DNA from: Hibiscus mutabilis
Lineage: Eukaryota > Streptophyta > Magnoliopsida > Malvales > Malvaceae
Reading direction: 5' to 3'
Length of the DNA stretch: 64,000 bases
Assembly (NCBI GenBank): GCA_019671005.1
Contig: CM033725.1
Coordinates: 32,763,338-32,827,337 of the forward strand
The notes under the pieces are model-generated. The model saw only the letters and a list, made by a program, of their open reading frames with translations, ran no database searches and had not been told where the DNA came from. Shown piece by piece: positions 11,746 through 21,429 of this stretch (position 1 is its first letter; each line of letters starts with the position of its first letter). Made by a program: the position numbers and the translations under genes.

Positions 11746-11992
11746 TGTAAGTTTAGTCGAACTATAATTGTAAGTCTAGTCGAACTAGAATAGTTATTGT
11801 AATCGAACTATGTTTAGTTAAAGTCAAACTCCTAAGACTAGAGTTAGAAGTTAATAATTAATAGGACTTCTAATGTAACTAAAAGTCCTAGTCTATAAAA
11901 GTCTGTAAGTTGATAATAATTTTTCAATAAAAAAGAAACAGAAACACATTCTGTTTTTCTTCAATTCTATTTTTCTTCAATTCTGTTTTTCA
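11746..11992 (+). repeat. 5' LTR of copia element D
   Basis: The LTR is 247 bp, starting TGTAAGTTTAGTC and ending CTGTTTTTCA. A TATA-like TATAAAA lies at 11894-11900. Compared with 15570-15790 it has a tandem duplication near its start, a post-insertion or template-switch change. Confidence 0.93.
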
Positions 11993-12090
11993 TGGTATCA
12001 GTCTAAATTCGATCCTGTCGGAAAAAAATTCTCCCTTTTCCTCTTCAATGGATAATCCGACTTTATCTAGAAGCTTCACCAAAAAAATAG

Positions 12091-13488
12091 ATGGTACAAC
12101 TACAGCAACTGTCCGACAGATTTACTAGGAGCAGTGCAGGAAATCTGGCTTTCGCATACAATCATGGTACACAGACCAACTCTTCTTCCACTGCACTTCT
12201 TTCTACTACGAATACATCAGCATGGATTGTGGACTATGGTGCTTCTGACCACATGACTGGTAACAGGGAATTGTTTTTTCAATTTAAAAATTCCTCTTCT
12301 CAGAATTCTATCAAATTAGCAGATGGTTCTTTCTCACAAATTCAAGGTAGTGGTTCTGTATTTCTTACTGGTGACTTAGTCCTTCGAGACGTACTTTTTG
12401 TGCCTAGTCTGAACTACAATTTGTTTTCAGTTCGCAAGCTCTGCAAAGATTTAAATTGTCTTTTCCAGTTCACTGATTCTGAGTGTTTTTTACAGGCACT
12501 AGACTTCAAAAAAAGGATTGGCAATGCTCACTTGCATAATGGTTTATATGTTCTTCACAGTACAGGAAATTCTAAAACTTCATCTTCTAAATTTTGTCTT
12601 AATTTCTTAGGACAGTCTGATGTTATGTCATGGCATTTTAGGTTAGGCCACCCAAATTTCTCCTATCTTGCAAAATTTTTTCCTCAATTATTTGCTAATC
12701 AAAAACCTTCTTCCTTTAAATGTCATATCTGCCAACCTGCAAAACAAACAAGACAATCTTACTTACCCTCTACTTACAAACCCTCGCATCCTTTTTCTCT
12801 TATCCACAGTGATGTTTGGGGTCCTTCTAAATTAAAGAATATTACTAGTAGCAGATGGTTTGTGACCTTTTTTGATGACCATAGTAGAACCACTTGGACT
12901 TACCTCTTGAAAGAAAAATCTGAAGTGACTAGTGTTTTTGAGAGATTTTACAACATGGTCGAGACCCAATTTCATTCTAAAATTCAAATCTTTAAATCGG
13001 ATAATGGAGGGGAATTCTTTACTAAATCTTTAGGTGATTTTTTCAAGGAGAAAGGGATAGTACAGATTAGTTCTTGTGTTGATACTCCCCAACAGGATGG
13101 AGTCACAGAAAGGAAAAATAGGCATCTACTAGAGGTAACCCGAGCCTTATTGTTTACCCATAATGTTCCTAAATATCTATGGGGAGAAGCCTTATTAACT
13201 TATACATATCTTATTAATCACATGCCTAGTAGAGTTTTAGATTTCCAAACACCTAGAGATGTTCTTTTATCTTGTTTTCCTCACTTTAAGCCTTTGTCCT
13301 CTACACTTCCTTTAAAAACTTTTGGTTGTATCGTGTTTGTTACAAACCATGATCCTTCTAGGTCTAAACTTGATCCTAAATCTCTAAAATATGCGTTCGT
13401 AGGATATTCTTCACTAAAGAAGGGCTACAAATGTTACCATCCACCTTCTCGTAAATTTCTTGTTTCTTTGGATCTTAACTTTTTTTAA
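12091..13488 (+). CDS. Copia D: protease, GAG-pre-integrase and integrase (465 codons, open)
   Basis: This single open frame covers, in order, a short leader, the protease motif near residues 47-60 (DYGASDHMTG, Ser codon 12235-12237 changed to Tyr), the GAG-pre-integrase (WHFRLGHPNFSYL), the Cys-rich zinc region (CHICQPAKQTR) and the integrase core. The integrase catalytic residues are all present in SDVWGP, KSDNGGEFF and GVTERKNRHLLEV. It ends in the integrase C-terminus (KGYKCYHPPSRKFLVSLD), where the polyprotein would normally continue into RT. The start shown is just the first ATG in frame. An earlier ATG at 12049 is in another frame. A product would lack gag. Confidence 0.85.
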   Translation: MVQLQQLSDRFTRSSAGNLAFAYNHGTQTNSSSTALLSTTNTSAWIVDYGASDHMTGNRELFFQFKNSSSQNSIKLADGSFSQIQGSGSVFLTGDLVLRDVLFVPSLNYNLFSVRKLCKDLNCLFQFTDSECFLQALDFKKRIGNAHLHNGLYVLHSTGNSKTSSSKFCLNFLGQSDVMSWHFRLGHPNFSYLAKFFPQLFANQKPSSFKCHICQPAKQTRQSYLPSTYKPSHPFSLIHSDVWGPSKLKNITSSRWFVTFFDDHSRTTWTYLLKEKSEVTSVFERFYNMVETQFHSKIQIFKSDNGGEFFTKSLGDFFKEKGIVQISSCVDTPQQDGVTERKNRHLLEVTRALLFTHNVPKYLWGEALLTYTYLINHMPSRVLDFQTPRDVLLSCFPHFKPLSSTLPLKTFGCIVFVTNHDPSRSKLDPKSLKYAFVGYSSLKKGYKCYHPPSRKFLVSLDLNFF

Positions 13489-13765
13489 CAGAAACCATAT
13501 TTTCCCGCGGCTGAAATTCAGGGGAGAGTTTTGATGATTTCCAACCCTCTCCAAAACAGGTTCCTTCTTTTCCTTTACCACCTCCTACTTATCCCTCATC
13601 ACTTGAGGCTCGGACTTCTCTTTCTCCACCTAATATCTTACCTATTTCTCACCTAATACCTTATCTACACCACATACTTCACCTACTGTCACGCCTGCAA
13701 GAACCCAAAATTTAACCGAACCTTCTTCATAGCCCCCTAAACAATTGTAGGTTTACACCAGAAAA
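13489..13765 (+). pseudogene. Copia D: broken integrase-RT linker
   Basis: The stretch between the two long frames of element D holds the Pro/Ser-rich linker with stops and frameshifts (first stop at 13486-13488). It starts as the expected continuation (QKPYF, then AEIQG in a shifted frame) and ends near SVYTRK-like residues typical of this linker. It is coding-derived but closed. Confidence 0.7.
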
Positions 13766-14887
13766 ATGAGAACCATTCCAGAAACTATTCTGCAATCTAG
13801 TACTTGCCAAGAATTGGATTTTAGTCCAGCTGCTTGTGAAGAAAGTGGAGGTAATGATTCTGCTAGTAATCCTTCTCATCTTCTTGAATTTGAAAACTTA
13901 TCTATTGCTAAAAGAAAAGGGGTGAGGCAGTGTACTAAGCATCATATTCAAAGGTATGCTGCTTATGGGAATTTGATGCCATCTTTTAAAGCATTTACAG
14001 CAAAGCTAGATGAAGAAAAGATTCCTAAGACCATTGAAGAAGCTTTGCAGAATCCAAAGTGGAAAGGAGCAGTTGATGAAGAAATTGAGGCACTTGAAAA
14101 GAATGGTACATGGACCATTACAGATCTTCCCCAAGGTAAAAAACCCGTTGGATGCAAATGGGTGTTTTCCATTAAGTACAAATCAGATGGTAGTATACAG
14201 AGATATAAAGCCAGATTGGTTGCCAAAGGGTTCACACAGACCTATAGAGTTGATTATAAGGAAACATTTGCCCATGTTGCTAAATTAAATTCAGTTAGAG
14301 TTTTGTTAAGCCTAGCTGTAAACTGTGATTGGCAACTGCATCAACTTGACGTTAAAAATGCTTTTCTTAATGGTAACCTTGAGGAAGAAGTATACATGCA
14401 GATTCCACATGGACTAGAAGGTGTTGGACAAAATCAAAAGGTGTGCAAGCTTGACAAGTCTCCCTATGGCCTTAAGCAGTCTCCAAGAGCATGGTTCGAC
14501 AGATTCACCAAGGTTATTTTGGAGAATGGATACAAACAATCACTAGCAGACCATACCTTGTTCTCTAAGGTAACCTCATTGAATAAAAGGGTTGTCCTTA
14601 TTGTTTATGTGGATGATATAATATTGACAGGAGATGATGAAGTGGAATTGAGTCGATTAAAGACCCTGTTGAGCAGGGAATTCAAAATCAAGGATCTAGG
14701 AAAACTCAAATATTTCCTAGGCATGGAGATAGCAAGGTCTAGCAAAGGTTTGGTGATCAATCAAAGGAAGTATGTTCTGGATTTGTTGACAGAAACAAGA
14801 ATGTTGGGTTGCAAACCAGCAGATACACCCATGGATGCAAACTTAAAGTTCAACAAAGTCGATCCAAGTCCAAAGGCAGATAAATGA
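13766..14887 (+). CDS. Copia D: reverse transcriptase (373 codons, open)
   Basis: This is an open RT domain of near full length. Motifs in order are AKRKGVRQCTKHHIQRYAAYG, KPVGCKWVFSIKYKSDG, RYKARLVAKGFTQTY, FAHVAKLNSVRVLLSLA, LDVKNAFLNGNLEEEVYMQ, YGLKQSPRAWFDRFTK, an intact LIVYVDDIILTGDD and LGKLKYFLGMEIARS. The usual FAPVAK is FAHVAK. The frame ends at a TGA (14885-14887) just before the RNase H connection, so RNase H cannot be made in the same chain. The residues needed for catalysis are present. Confidence 0.9.
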   Translation: MRTIPETILQSSTCQELDFSPAACEESGGNDSASNPSHLLEFENLSIAKRKGVRQCTKHHIQRYAAYGNLMPSFKAFTAKLDEEKIPKTIEEALQNPKWKGAVDEEIEALEKNGTWTITDLPQGKKPVGCKWVFSIKYKSDGSIQRYKARLVAKGFTQTYRVDYKETFAHVAKLNSVRVLLSLAVNCDWQLHQLDVKNAFLNGNLEEEVYMQIPHGLEGVGQNQKVCKLDKSPYGLKQSPRAWFDRFTKVILENGYKQSLADHTLFSKVTSLNKRVVLIVYVDDIILTGDDEVELSRLKTLLSREFKIKDLGKLKYFLGMEIARSSKGLVINQRKYVLDLLTETRMLGCKPADTPMDANLKFNKVDPSPKADK

Positions 14888-15562
14888 CTCTACCAGAGGC
14901 TAGTAGGGAAATTAATCTACCTATCACTAACAAGACCCGATATCTCATTTCCAATGAATATTGTGAGTCAGCACATGACAGATCCAAGGCAGGAACACAA
15001 GGAAGCTGCAAAGAGGATTCTGAGATACTTGAAAGGTACACCTGGACATGGTTTAATATTCAAGAAAAGTTCTGATAAAACTGTTAGAGTATTCAAAGAT
15101 GCAAGATGGGCCAGTGAACTAACAGACAGGAGGTCAACTAGTGGATACTGCTCTTATGTATGAGGTAATTTGGTGACTTGGAAAAGCAAAAAGCATACAA
15201 TTGTTTCCAGAAGCAGTGCAGAAGCAAAATACAGAGCATTGGCCTTGGGAATGTGTGAAGGAATCTAGTTCATAAAGTTGCTTAAAGAACTGGGAATGAC
15301 CAAAGATGAAAATTTCCAGATTTTTTGTGATAATCAATCGGCCATTAAAATTGCCAAGAACCCTATTCAACACGACAGAACAAAGCATGTTGGAATAGAT
15401 AGGCGATTTATCACAAAGAAGTTGACAAGTGGAATGGCTTCATTAGAGTATGTTCCAGCCGAGGAGCAAGTGGCAGATGTACTAACAAAAACACTGCCAA
15501 AAGCCTTATTCGACAATTTTTTATTCAAGTTGGGATTATACAATGTATATTCTCCAACTTGA
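14888..15562 (+). pseudogene. Copia D: RNase H
   Basis: RNase H follows with stops at 15162-15164 and 15270. Recognisable parts are LVGKLIYLSLTRPDI, AAKRILRYLKGTPGHGLIF, FKDARWASEL (catalytic Asp kept), SSAEAKYRALALGM (Glu kept), FCDNQSAIKIAKNPIQHDRTKH (Asp kept) and VADVLTKTLPKALFDNF. It ends about 8 bp before the polypurine tract. Confidence 0.88.
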
Positions 15563-15569
15563 GGGGGAG

Positions 15570-15790
15570 TGTAAGTTTAGTCGAACTAGAATAGTTATTG
15601 TAATCGAACTATGTTTAGTTAAAGTCAAACTCCTAAGACTAGAGTTAAAAGTTAATAATTAGTAGGACTCCTAATGTAACTAAAAGTCCTAGTCTATAAA
15701 AGTTTGTAAACCTCTATAAGTTGATAATAATTTTTCAATAAAAAAGAAACAAAAACATATTATGTTTTTCTTCAATTCTGTTTTTCTTCA
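15570..15790 (+). repeat. 3' LTR of copia element D
   Basis: The LTR is 221 bp, beginning TGTAAGTTTAGTC after GAGGGGGAG and ending TTTTTCTTCA before the target duplication GGGAA (15791-15795). Confidence 0.93.
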
Positions 15791-15795
15791 GGGAA

Positions 15796-16451
15796 ATTAA
15801 TTTATCTTTCTCTTACTAGACCTGATATATATTTTCATGTGATCATTATTAGTCAATATTTGAGTGACCCTCGAGAGGAGCATCTTGAAGCTATCAACAT
15901 AATACTAAAATACCTAAAGATGACACCTGGCCATGGGCTAATTTTCAAGAAAACCAATGGCAGATCAGTAAAAGTCTTCACTGATGCTAGATGGGCTAGA
16001 GAACTAACAGATAAAAGATCCACCAGTGGGTACTGCACTTTTGTTTAGGGCAATTTGGTAACTTGGAGGAACAAAAAGCAATTTGTTGTGTCTCGGAGCA
16101 GTGGTGAAGCTAAGTATAGAGCTATTGCACTAGGAATGCGTGAGGGAATATGGTTACAAAGGTTACTTGTTGAATTGAGCTTCAATGGCTCTAAAGAGTT
16201 TGAACTATACAGTGATAGTCAATCTGCCATCAATATAGTGAGAAATCCAGTCCATCATGATAGGACTAAACATATGGAAATTGATAGACAGTTCATTTCA
16301 GAGAAAGTCAGCAATGGTCTGGTAAAACTGAATTTTGTTTCTTCTAAAGATCAACTTGCAAACATACTCACCAAGGCACTTCCTAGAGTAACCTTTGATG
16401 AGTTTACATGCAAGCTGGGATTATATAATATATACTCTCCAGAAAGGGGGG
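15796..16451 (+). pseudogene. Copia B: RNase H (resumed)
   Basis: The outer element continues here with LIYLSLTRPDI, LKYLKMTPGHGLIF, FTDARWARELTDKRSTSGYC and, after a TAG at about 16046, SSGEAKYRAIALGM, YSDSQSAINIVRNPVHHDRTKH and the C-terminal LANILTKALPRVTF. All four RNase H acidic positions look intact. A purine-rich AGAAAGGGGGG (16441-16451) directly precedes the 3' LTR and is the polypurine tract. Confidence 0.88.
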
Positions 16452-16702
16452 TATGAATTGTGTGATTACGGAAAATTAGGGATGTAAATTCCCTAATATG
16501 AAGTTGCTATTAGTTAACAATTATCTTCCTAGTATCTTGTCAATAGTTGTAAATAAGGAATTAAATTTTTGTAATTTATTTGTAATTCCTTTTTTCTTAG
16601 TTTAGGCTTTCTCTTGTAATCTATAAATATGTTCTTTCTTTATCAAATAAATGACAGAAATTAGAGTACTCAAACTGAGACTCTTTTCAGTACCTTTCTA
16701 TA
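16452..16702 (+). repeat. 3' LTR of copia element B
   Basis: The LTR is 251 bp, starting TATGAATTGTG after the polypurine tract and ending CTTTCTATA. It is followed by GACTC, the same five bases that precede the 5' LTR. Confidence 0.9.
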
Positions 16703-17177
16703 GACTCATCTTGCTCGCATAGAAACTACAAAGACTATACCTAGTTTGGTGGGGATTTATAGACATTGCCAACACACTATTCAATTAGATTTTTCTCTTT
16801 TACTCTTTCAGATTACTGGTCAGACAAACCAACACAGGTACTCCATCCTTCTTATTAGTTCCCACACTTTATCTGAATTTTGCAATGGTGCAACGGTCAT
16901 CATCAACTTAACTAGCCAGGCAGATTAATAAATATGACATAAAATAAATACCAACCGTGAACACAAGAACTTCAAGACGAGAAACAATAAGAATGCAATG
17001 ATTTTTAATGATGATAATTTGAAAAAATCAAGGAGAGAAACATGACATCAATTTTAAGGTCATTGAATATAAGAGAAAACAGAAGTTGAAGGAATAAATG
17101 AAAAACTAGCACGATAGACAAATAGTAAATTCCAATAATGGACAATGCTTCCTCAAAATGTAAAGAAAACAACATAC

Positions 17178-20086
17178 ATTATGGAACATGTAGCAAAGGC
17201 ATTCAGGCATGAATCGGATATTTGAAGCTTCACCCCATATAAGAAGATAAAGTGAAATGTAGATAAGCTCCAGCTGTTGTCTATTACGACCAACTGGAAA
17301 CCTGCAAAGTAAAAAATAATCCAAGCACCCTATGTAAAATCTAGGAGTTCAACTTCTGCAATAAAATACGAAAAGGGTTTGACTTTTGTTTATTACAGTC
17401 ACACAATTGCTGATTTGCATTAACTAATAGACTAACCTCAATTGTGTTGTGCAATGCAAATAATTGCACCATGAAAAATAATTGTTGAAAATTTTATACA
17501 TCAACGTCCGTATAGTTTCAGCATTTAACTGTAGTAAACTTCAAGTCAGGCTTGAACAAATATGATACTGCTGAAACTTAAGTCAGCTACGAAAGTAGAA
17601 AAACCAAATAAGTATTATAAAGTAGCTCAAGGGAATAAAGATTTACCGCAGTGTAACCTTCATAAATCTCTTTTTTCCTAACATCAGTGTTGGCTATCAA
17701 CAATATCAAGTGATCTCTTTGATTTGCTACATTTCCTTTCTTCAAATTCAACAAATATTTACAAATGATGCCAGTTAGAGAAACAAATTTTTACATATAA
17801 TATATAAACAACTTGAAATAAAGATTCTCCTCTAATATTTCTGTTAACTTATGGACCAACCAAATACCTGGAGTAGATGCATAAATTTGCTATAGCATTA
17901 TGGAACATTGCTAACTATGATCATTAGAAGTTTGTTAGAGATTTTTGTAATTGACTAGAGGCTTTAGAAATATTATATTTGAAGAAATACTAGCGATATA
18001 CTATACATTATGATAATGAAAAATAATATGATTGCACACAAAAAAAAGACACCAAGATTTACGTGGAAAACCTTCTCGGAAATAGTCACGGGCAGAGGAG
18101 GGAAAATCACTATAATGGCGAAAACAGTTACAAGAGGATTTTGTGCATTAAAAACTTTGAGACGATTTACTTAACCCTAAACCATATTTCATATTTAAGG
18201 TAAATAACTTGTCCACAAAGTATTCTTGCATAACAAGAAATCTAAATTCCCTTTTTTTCGTCCAATTTTATTTGCCACCAAGTTGGTCGCACCGCAAACA
18301 TTTCGGGCCAGAATAAGATAGAATACGGGTCTCATATTCTAACATCTCCACCTTGATGTGAATTCTAAAATGCAAGGCAACATAGCCTAAGAACTTCATC
18401 GTATTTACCAATTCTTGGAAGAATCATTCTGGGATTTTGAAGATTTTGTTAACATAGAGTTTGAATCAGAGGTGTTTGGATTTGAATTCTCGGAAAGTTT
18501 TGAAACACACTGGAGTCCCCAGTTTTGAATGTTTGACAACCTTCATTGGAGAAAAAGGAAGAAATCGTTCAAGAAATTGGAATATAAAAATTGGGATTTG
18601 GTTTATAATTGACGGGAAAATGAGAGAAAATTCAATTAGGCAAAACTTCTGTAATTAGAATCTTGGAAATACGAATTGAAAAGAAAGCTTATTAATTTTC
18701 TTTAATGGCTATATTTAAATATGAGATCAAAAATTTTAAAATTAGGACTAAATTAAAATAAAATGTGAATGTTAAGGGTTAAATACGTTATTATATAGAT
18801 TTTATAAACAGACACATCATTCAAAGTTTTAACGACAACATACCAACTAGTTACTTTTTTTAAATCGGGTGACTTTTGTAACTTTTCATAGTCGGTGGAC
18901 TCAACGAAAAAACACCCTATAGTCAAGGGTCTATTTATGTAGTTTACCCACAAATTAAAGAAAAGGAATTTTTCTGCTACAGGTTAAGGATTATAAACAG
19001 GAAAAATTGGAACCCATATGCAAATTGTTCAAGATGTTTGAACCATTGATTGTTAGAGTTCCTAGTTTCCATTTCCCCAATGTCATGACTATAACTACTT
19101 TCAATAACCTTCGTAAAGCTCCATACTTCCATCCTATCCTGGAAATTTTCTAAATAAATTAAAAATCAACTTGAGGGATGTGGAAATAGCAAACCCTCCA
19201 CGGAGATGCAAAACAAAGTCTGGTTCTTTTTATACATTAAAGGATTGTAGGTAAGCCAGCTTGACAAGTGGCCAGAACCGATAGTACATAGTGTTGAGTA
19301 AAATAAATGCAATATACTAGTAATTTAAGGTATTACCTGAAATCCGAAATGGGAAGAAAGCCAATCAAGTACATCATTTACTGGTTTTTCCCTCTCTTGA
19401 AAGATATCATAGTCATAAGGAGCGTTGGATGTGGTATGAACTCTGGGCACAGGGAGACCTTCAACATTTTGTATGGCACGAAGTGCTGCTTTAATCTGCA
19501 GTGTTTGTCGGACAACATTACCAAGGTGAAATTTTACTAAAAATATTATTCATATATGCAAGTTGATTAATATTATATATTATGCACATATACAACCTCA
19601 GGAAGTTCCATAATAGCTGGTGTAACTCCAACAGCATACAGTGGAAGAATGTTATAGGGTTCAAATTGCTCCTTCTTCTTCTCAACCTCTTTAGCAAATC
19701 TGTGAATCTGGAATAACAAAATAACTGAAAAGTAAACCTTCTGAGTATATTTCATAATTTTATACTAGAACACCTCGAATATACAAATCAAACCTCATCA
19801 TCAACTCTTCCAACAGGCACAATTGCTCTAATCGCATCATACAATACTGAAGCAATCTGACAAATTTTGGCCATCTCCTCCCTTCAAGAGCAAGCAAAAA
19901 AGCAAAAGGCTTAGACAAGAAGCATAAAATGACAAGCAGAAACGGAATCTTGATGTGAAACTAAAGATCTCACGGTTTCTTTGTAGATTGGCCATCTGCA
20001 ATGTTTTTCAAATAAAACTGCTGATAATACTTCTGAATTTCTCTTGGGTCATTTCTCGCAAGGATAGGTTCTGTCTCTTCTTCCTC
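17178..20086 (-). CDS. CALS7-like: Callose synthase (1,3-beta-glucan synthase) gene, seven internal exons
   Basis: Seven minus-strand exons encode 260 continuous codons of the N-terminal cytosolic FKS1-type region of a plant callose synthase: 20086-19974, 19881-19794, 19707-19597, 19495-19337, 17739-17647, 17528-17437 and 17301-17178. All internal junctions are GT-AG and phases match, with no stop or frameshift. Diagnostic stretches are DPREIQKYYQQFY, FEPYNILPLYAVG, PAIMELPE, VLDWLSSHFGFQ, NVANQRDHLILLIANTDV, SWCNYLHC and LYLLIWGEASNIRFMPECLC. The EEEETEP and NILPLYAVG motifs resemble the CalS7/GSL7 subgroup (from memory, moderate certainty). These large plasma-membrane enzymes make callose from UDP-glucose. 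Earlier exons, later exons and the catalytic region are not in view. The copia nest lies directly 3', so the gene is either truncated or has a giant intron. Confidence 0.93.
17740..19336 (-). other. Large intron of the callose synthase gene with repeat remnants
   Basis: This 1.6-kb intron separates the 159-bp and 93-bp exons and has a GT donor and AG acceptor. From about 18030 to 18370 it holds sequence of the dispersed-repeat kind (CACCAAGATTTACGTGG, then a gggcagaggag stretch), and about 18760-18950 resembles the common plant repeat also suspected near 61860-62010. These are remnants without coding capacity, and I cannot name the families. Confidence 0.5.
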
Positions 20087-21429
20087 CTGAAAGAAATAAA
20101 ATTTTACTTGCTCTCAACTTTGAAATTTCTAAAGGGTGTGTCCCTAAGGGAACACCCCAATGGTAAGAGTTTAAGGCTCCATCTTGGGATTTGTTGCCTG
20201 AAAGAGGACTATTTGACATTGTCTAACCCAATGACTAACATGTACACCAAAAAAAAAAATCTAGCGAATAAATTCGTGAACTTCACTCGGAAAACAAGAT
20301 CAATAACTAGTTATTATATAATAATGTCAAAATAACATTATCATTTGAAACCTATGATGTAAAAATTATCCCTAAATTTATATTTTGAGTTATTTGGAGA
20401 AACATTCAGAGCTGAAAATTGATATAGACATAAAACATCCATGTAAAAGGTCCCCAATAAACTGATGAAATATTATAAATGGAAATAGTGAACCAAATAA
20501 CAAACTCTAAAGTTTTTTTCTCTCAACCCCTCTCTCTAAATAGTCCCTCTCTCAATAATTGCGTGGGGCTCTGACGACAGGGCGACCATCTTTCGCTGTG
20601 TCGAAGCTCCGATGAAGAAGGAAAGAGATGCTTTGAGTGCAGGGTGGGGCAAGGGCAAAGAAGTTAATCCATGAAGAAGGAAAGAATGGCGACGCAGACG
20701 TGGCATTTAGGAAGAAAAATATGATTAACTTAAAATGTTATCCACCAAATAAGGTTCTATTTTTTTAATATTTTAAATTAATCGTATTTTAGCCGCACTT
20801 TAGACTCTCGTTTAGGTCATTGCCTTTGTTAATTTTGTTGTTACTTTTTGGTATTAATAAATCACATAGTAAGCTTTTTTTATTGTTGATAAAACGAGCC
20901 GGCTTCATAGACCATTCAAAAGAAATGCGCAGAAACAACACTAAAAAAATATAAGGGAGAGAAAGAACAAGACAAAACAGAACAATATACGGAACAACTT
21001 ACAAGGAACAAGAACACATGAACAAGAAAACAAAGGATCACACAACAAACATAAAACAAACGACAAAGGAGAGTCAGAACATGTCTCGAGACGAAAGAAC
21101 CGAAAAAGGAAAACAACAGCCAGCAAGGTCATCCGACGCTGCATGTCATTTCAGTGGTGGTCAGAGCATAAAGCAATAATGGAAATGCAGCTAGATGCGC
21201 CATCAACAACCATCTCCTCAAAGATCTAGAGATGGACGATGGACAAAAAAGAGCCAGGTCAGAAAACTAGATTGTTAGTCTTCAATCGACAGAAAAGGGC
21301 GCTCAGGTTACCACCAAAAGATTCAATAAAAACCCCAACAATATAGAGGCCATACAAGCACCACCAAAACTGAAAAAAAGAGGGCAGAGAACCCGAGCCT
21401 CTCGTTAGGAAGCTCCCTTTCGAAACCGT
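20087..21429. other. Unassigned DNA upstream of the callose synthase exons
   Basis: No exon of callose synthase or other recognisable protein was found on either strand. The 20087 side begins as an intron (AG acceptor, pyrimidine tract). A GC-richer patch at 20560-20710 and A-rich sequence at 20930-21120 look like dispersed repeat pieces. Upstream exons should lie beyond the insertion complex or have been lost. Confidence 0.4.

Larger units (their letters stand above)
11746..15790 (+). mobile_element. Nested gag-less Ty1/copia element D
   Basis: The element is 4045 bp, flanked by GGGAA. The LTRs are 11746-11992 and 15570-15790. The 5' copy is longer because it holds an extra tandem TGTAAGTYTAGTCGAACTA unit and an extra CTTCAATTCT-type unit. 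A primer site TGGTATCAG lies at 11993 and a polypurine tract TTGAGGGGGAG just before 15570. Two long open frames (465 and 373 codons) make it the best-preserved coding element of the nest. No gag lies between primer site and protease (about 230 bp). The protease carries DYG in place of DSG. Confidence 0.95.
4375..16702 (+). mobile_element. Outer gag-less Ty1/copia element B, split by two nested copia elements
   Basis: The element is bounded by related LTRs (4375-4588 and 16452-16702) and a perfect 5-bp duplication GACTC (4370-4374 and 16703-16707). Removing the two nested elements leaves about 4.1 kb. Its coding pieces join across the insertions. The integrase C-terminal stretch ending ALKCIF before 6016 resumes after 10177 with IGYSSTKKGYKCY. 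The RT/RNase H stretch stops at 11745 and resumes after 15795 with GKLIYLSLTRPDI. It has a tRNA-Met type primer site (TGGTATCAG, 4589-4597) but no gag. Stops and mutated active sites mark it as dead, and it is the oldest insertion of this nest. Confidence 0.93.

Noticed and set aside
18461..18658. A 65-codon frame in the callose synthase intron
   Set aside because: No similarity was recognised, it lies on the strand opposite the gene and in repeat-like DNA.
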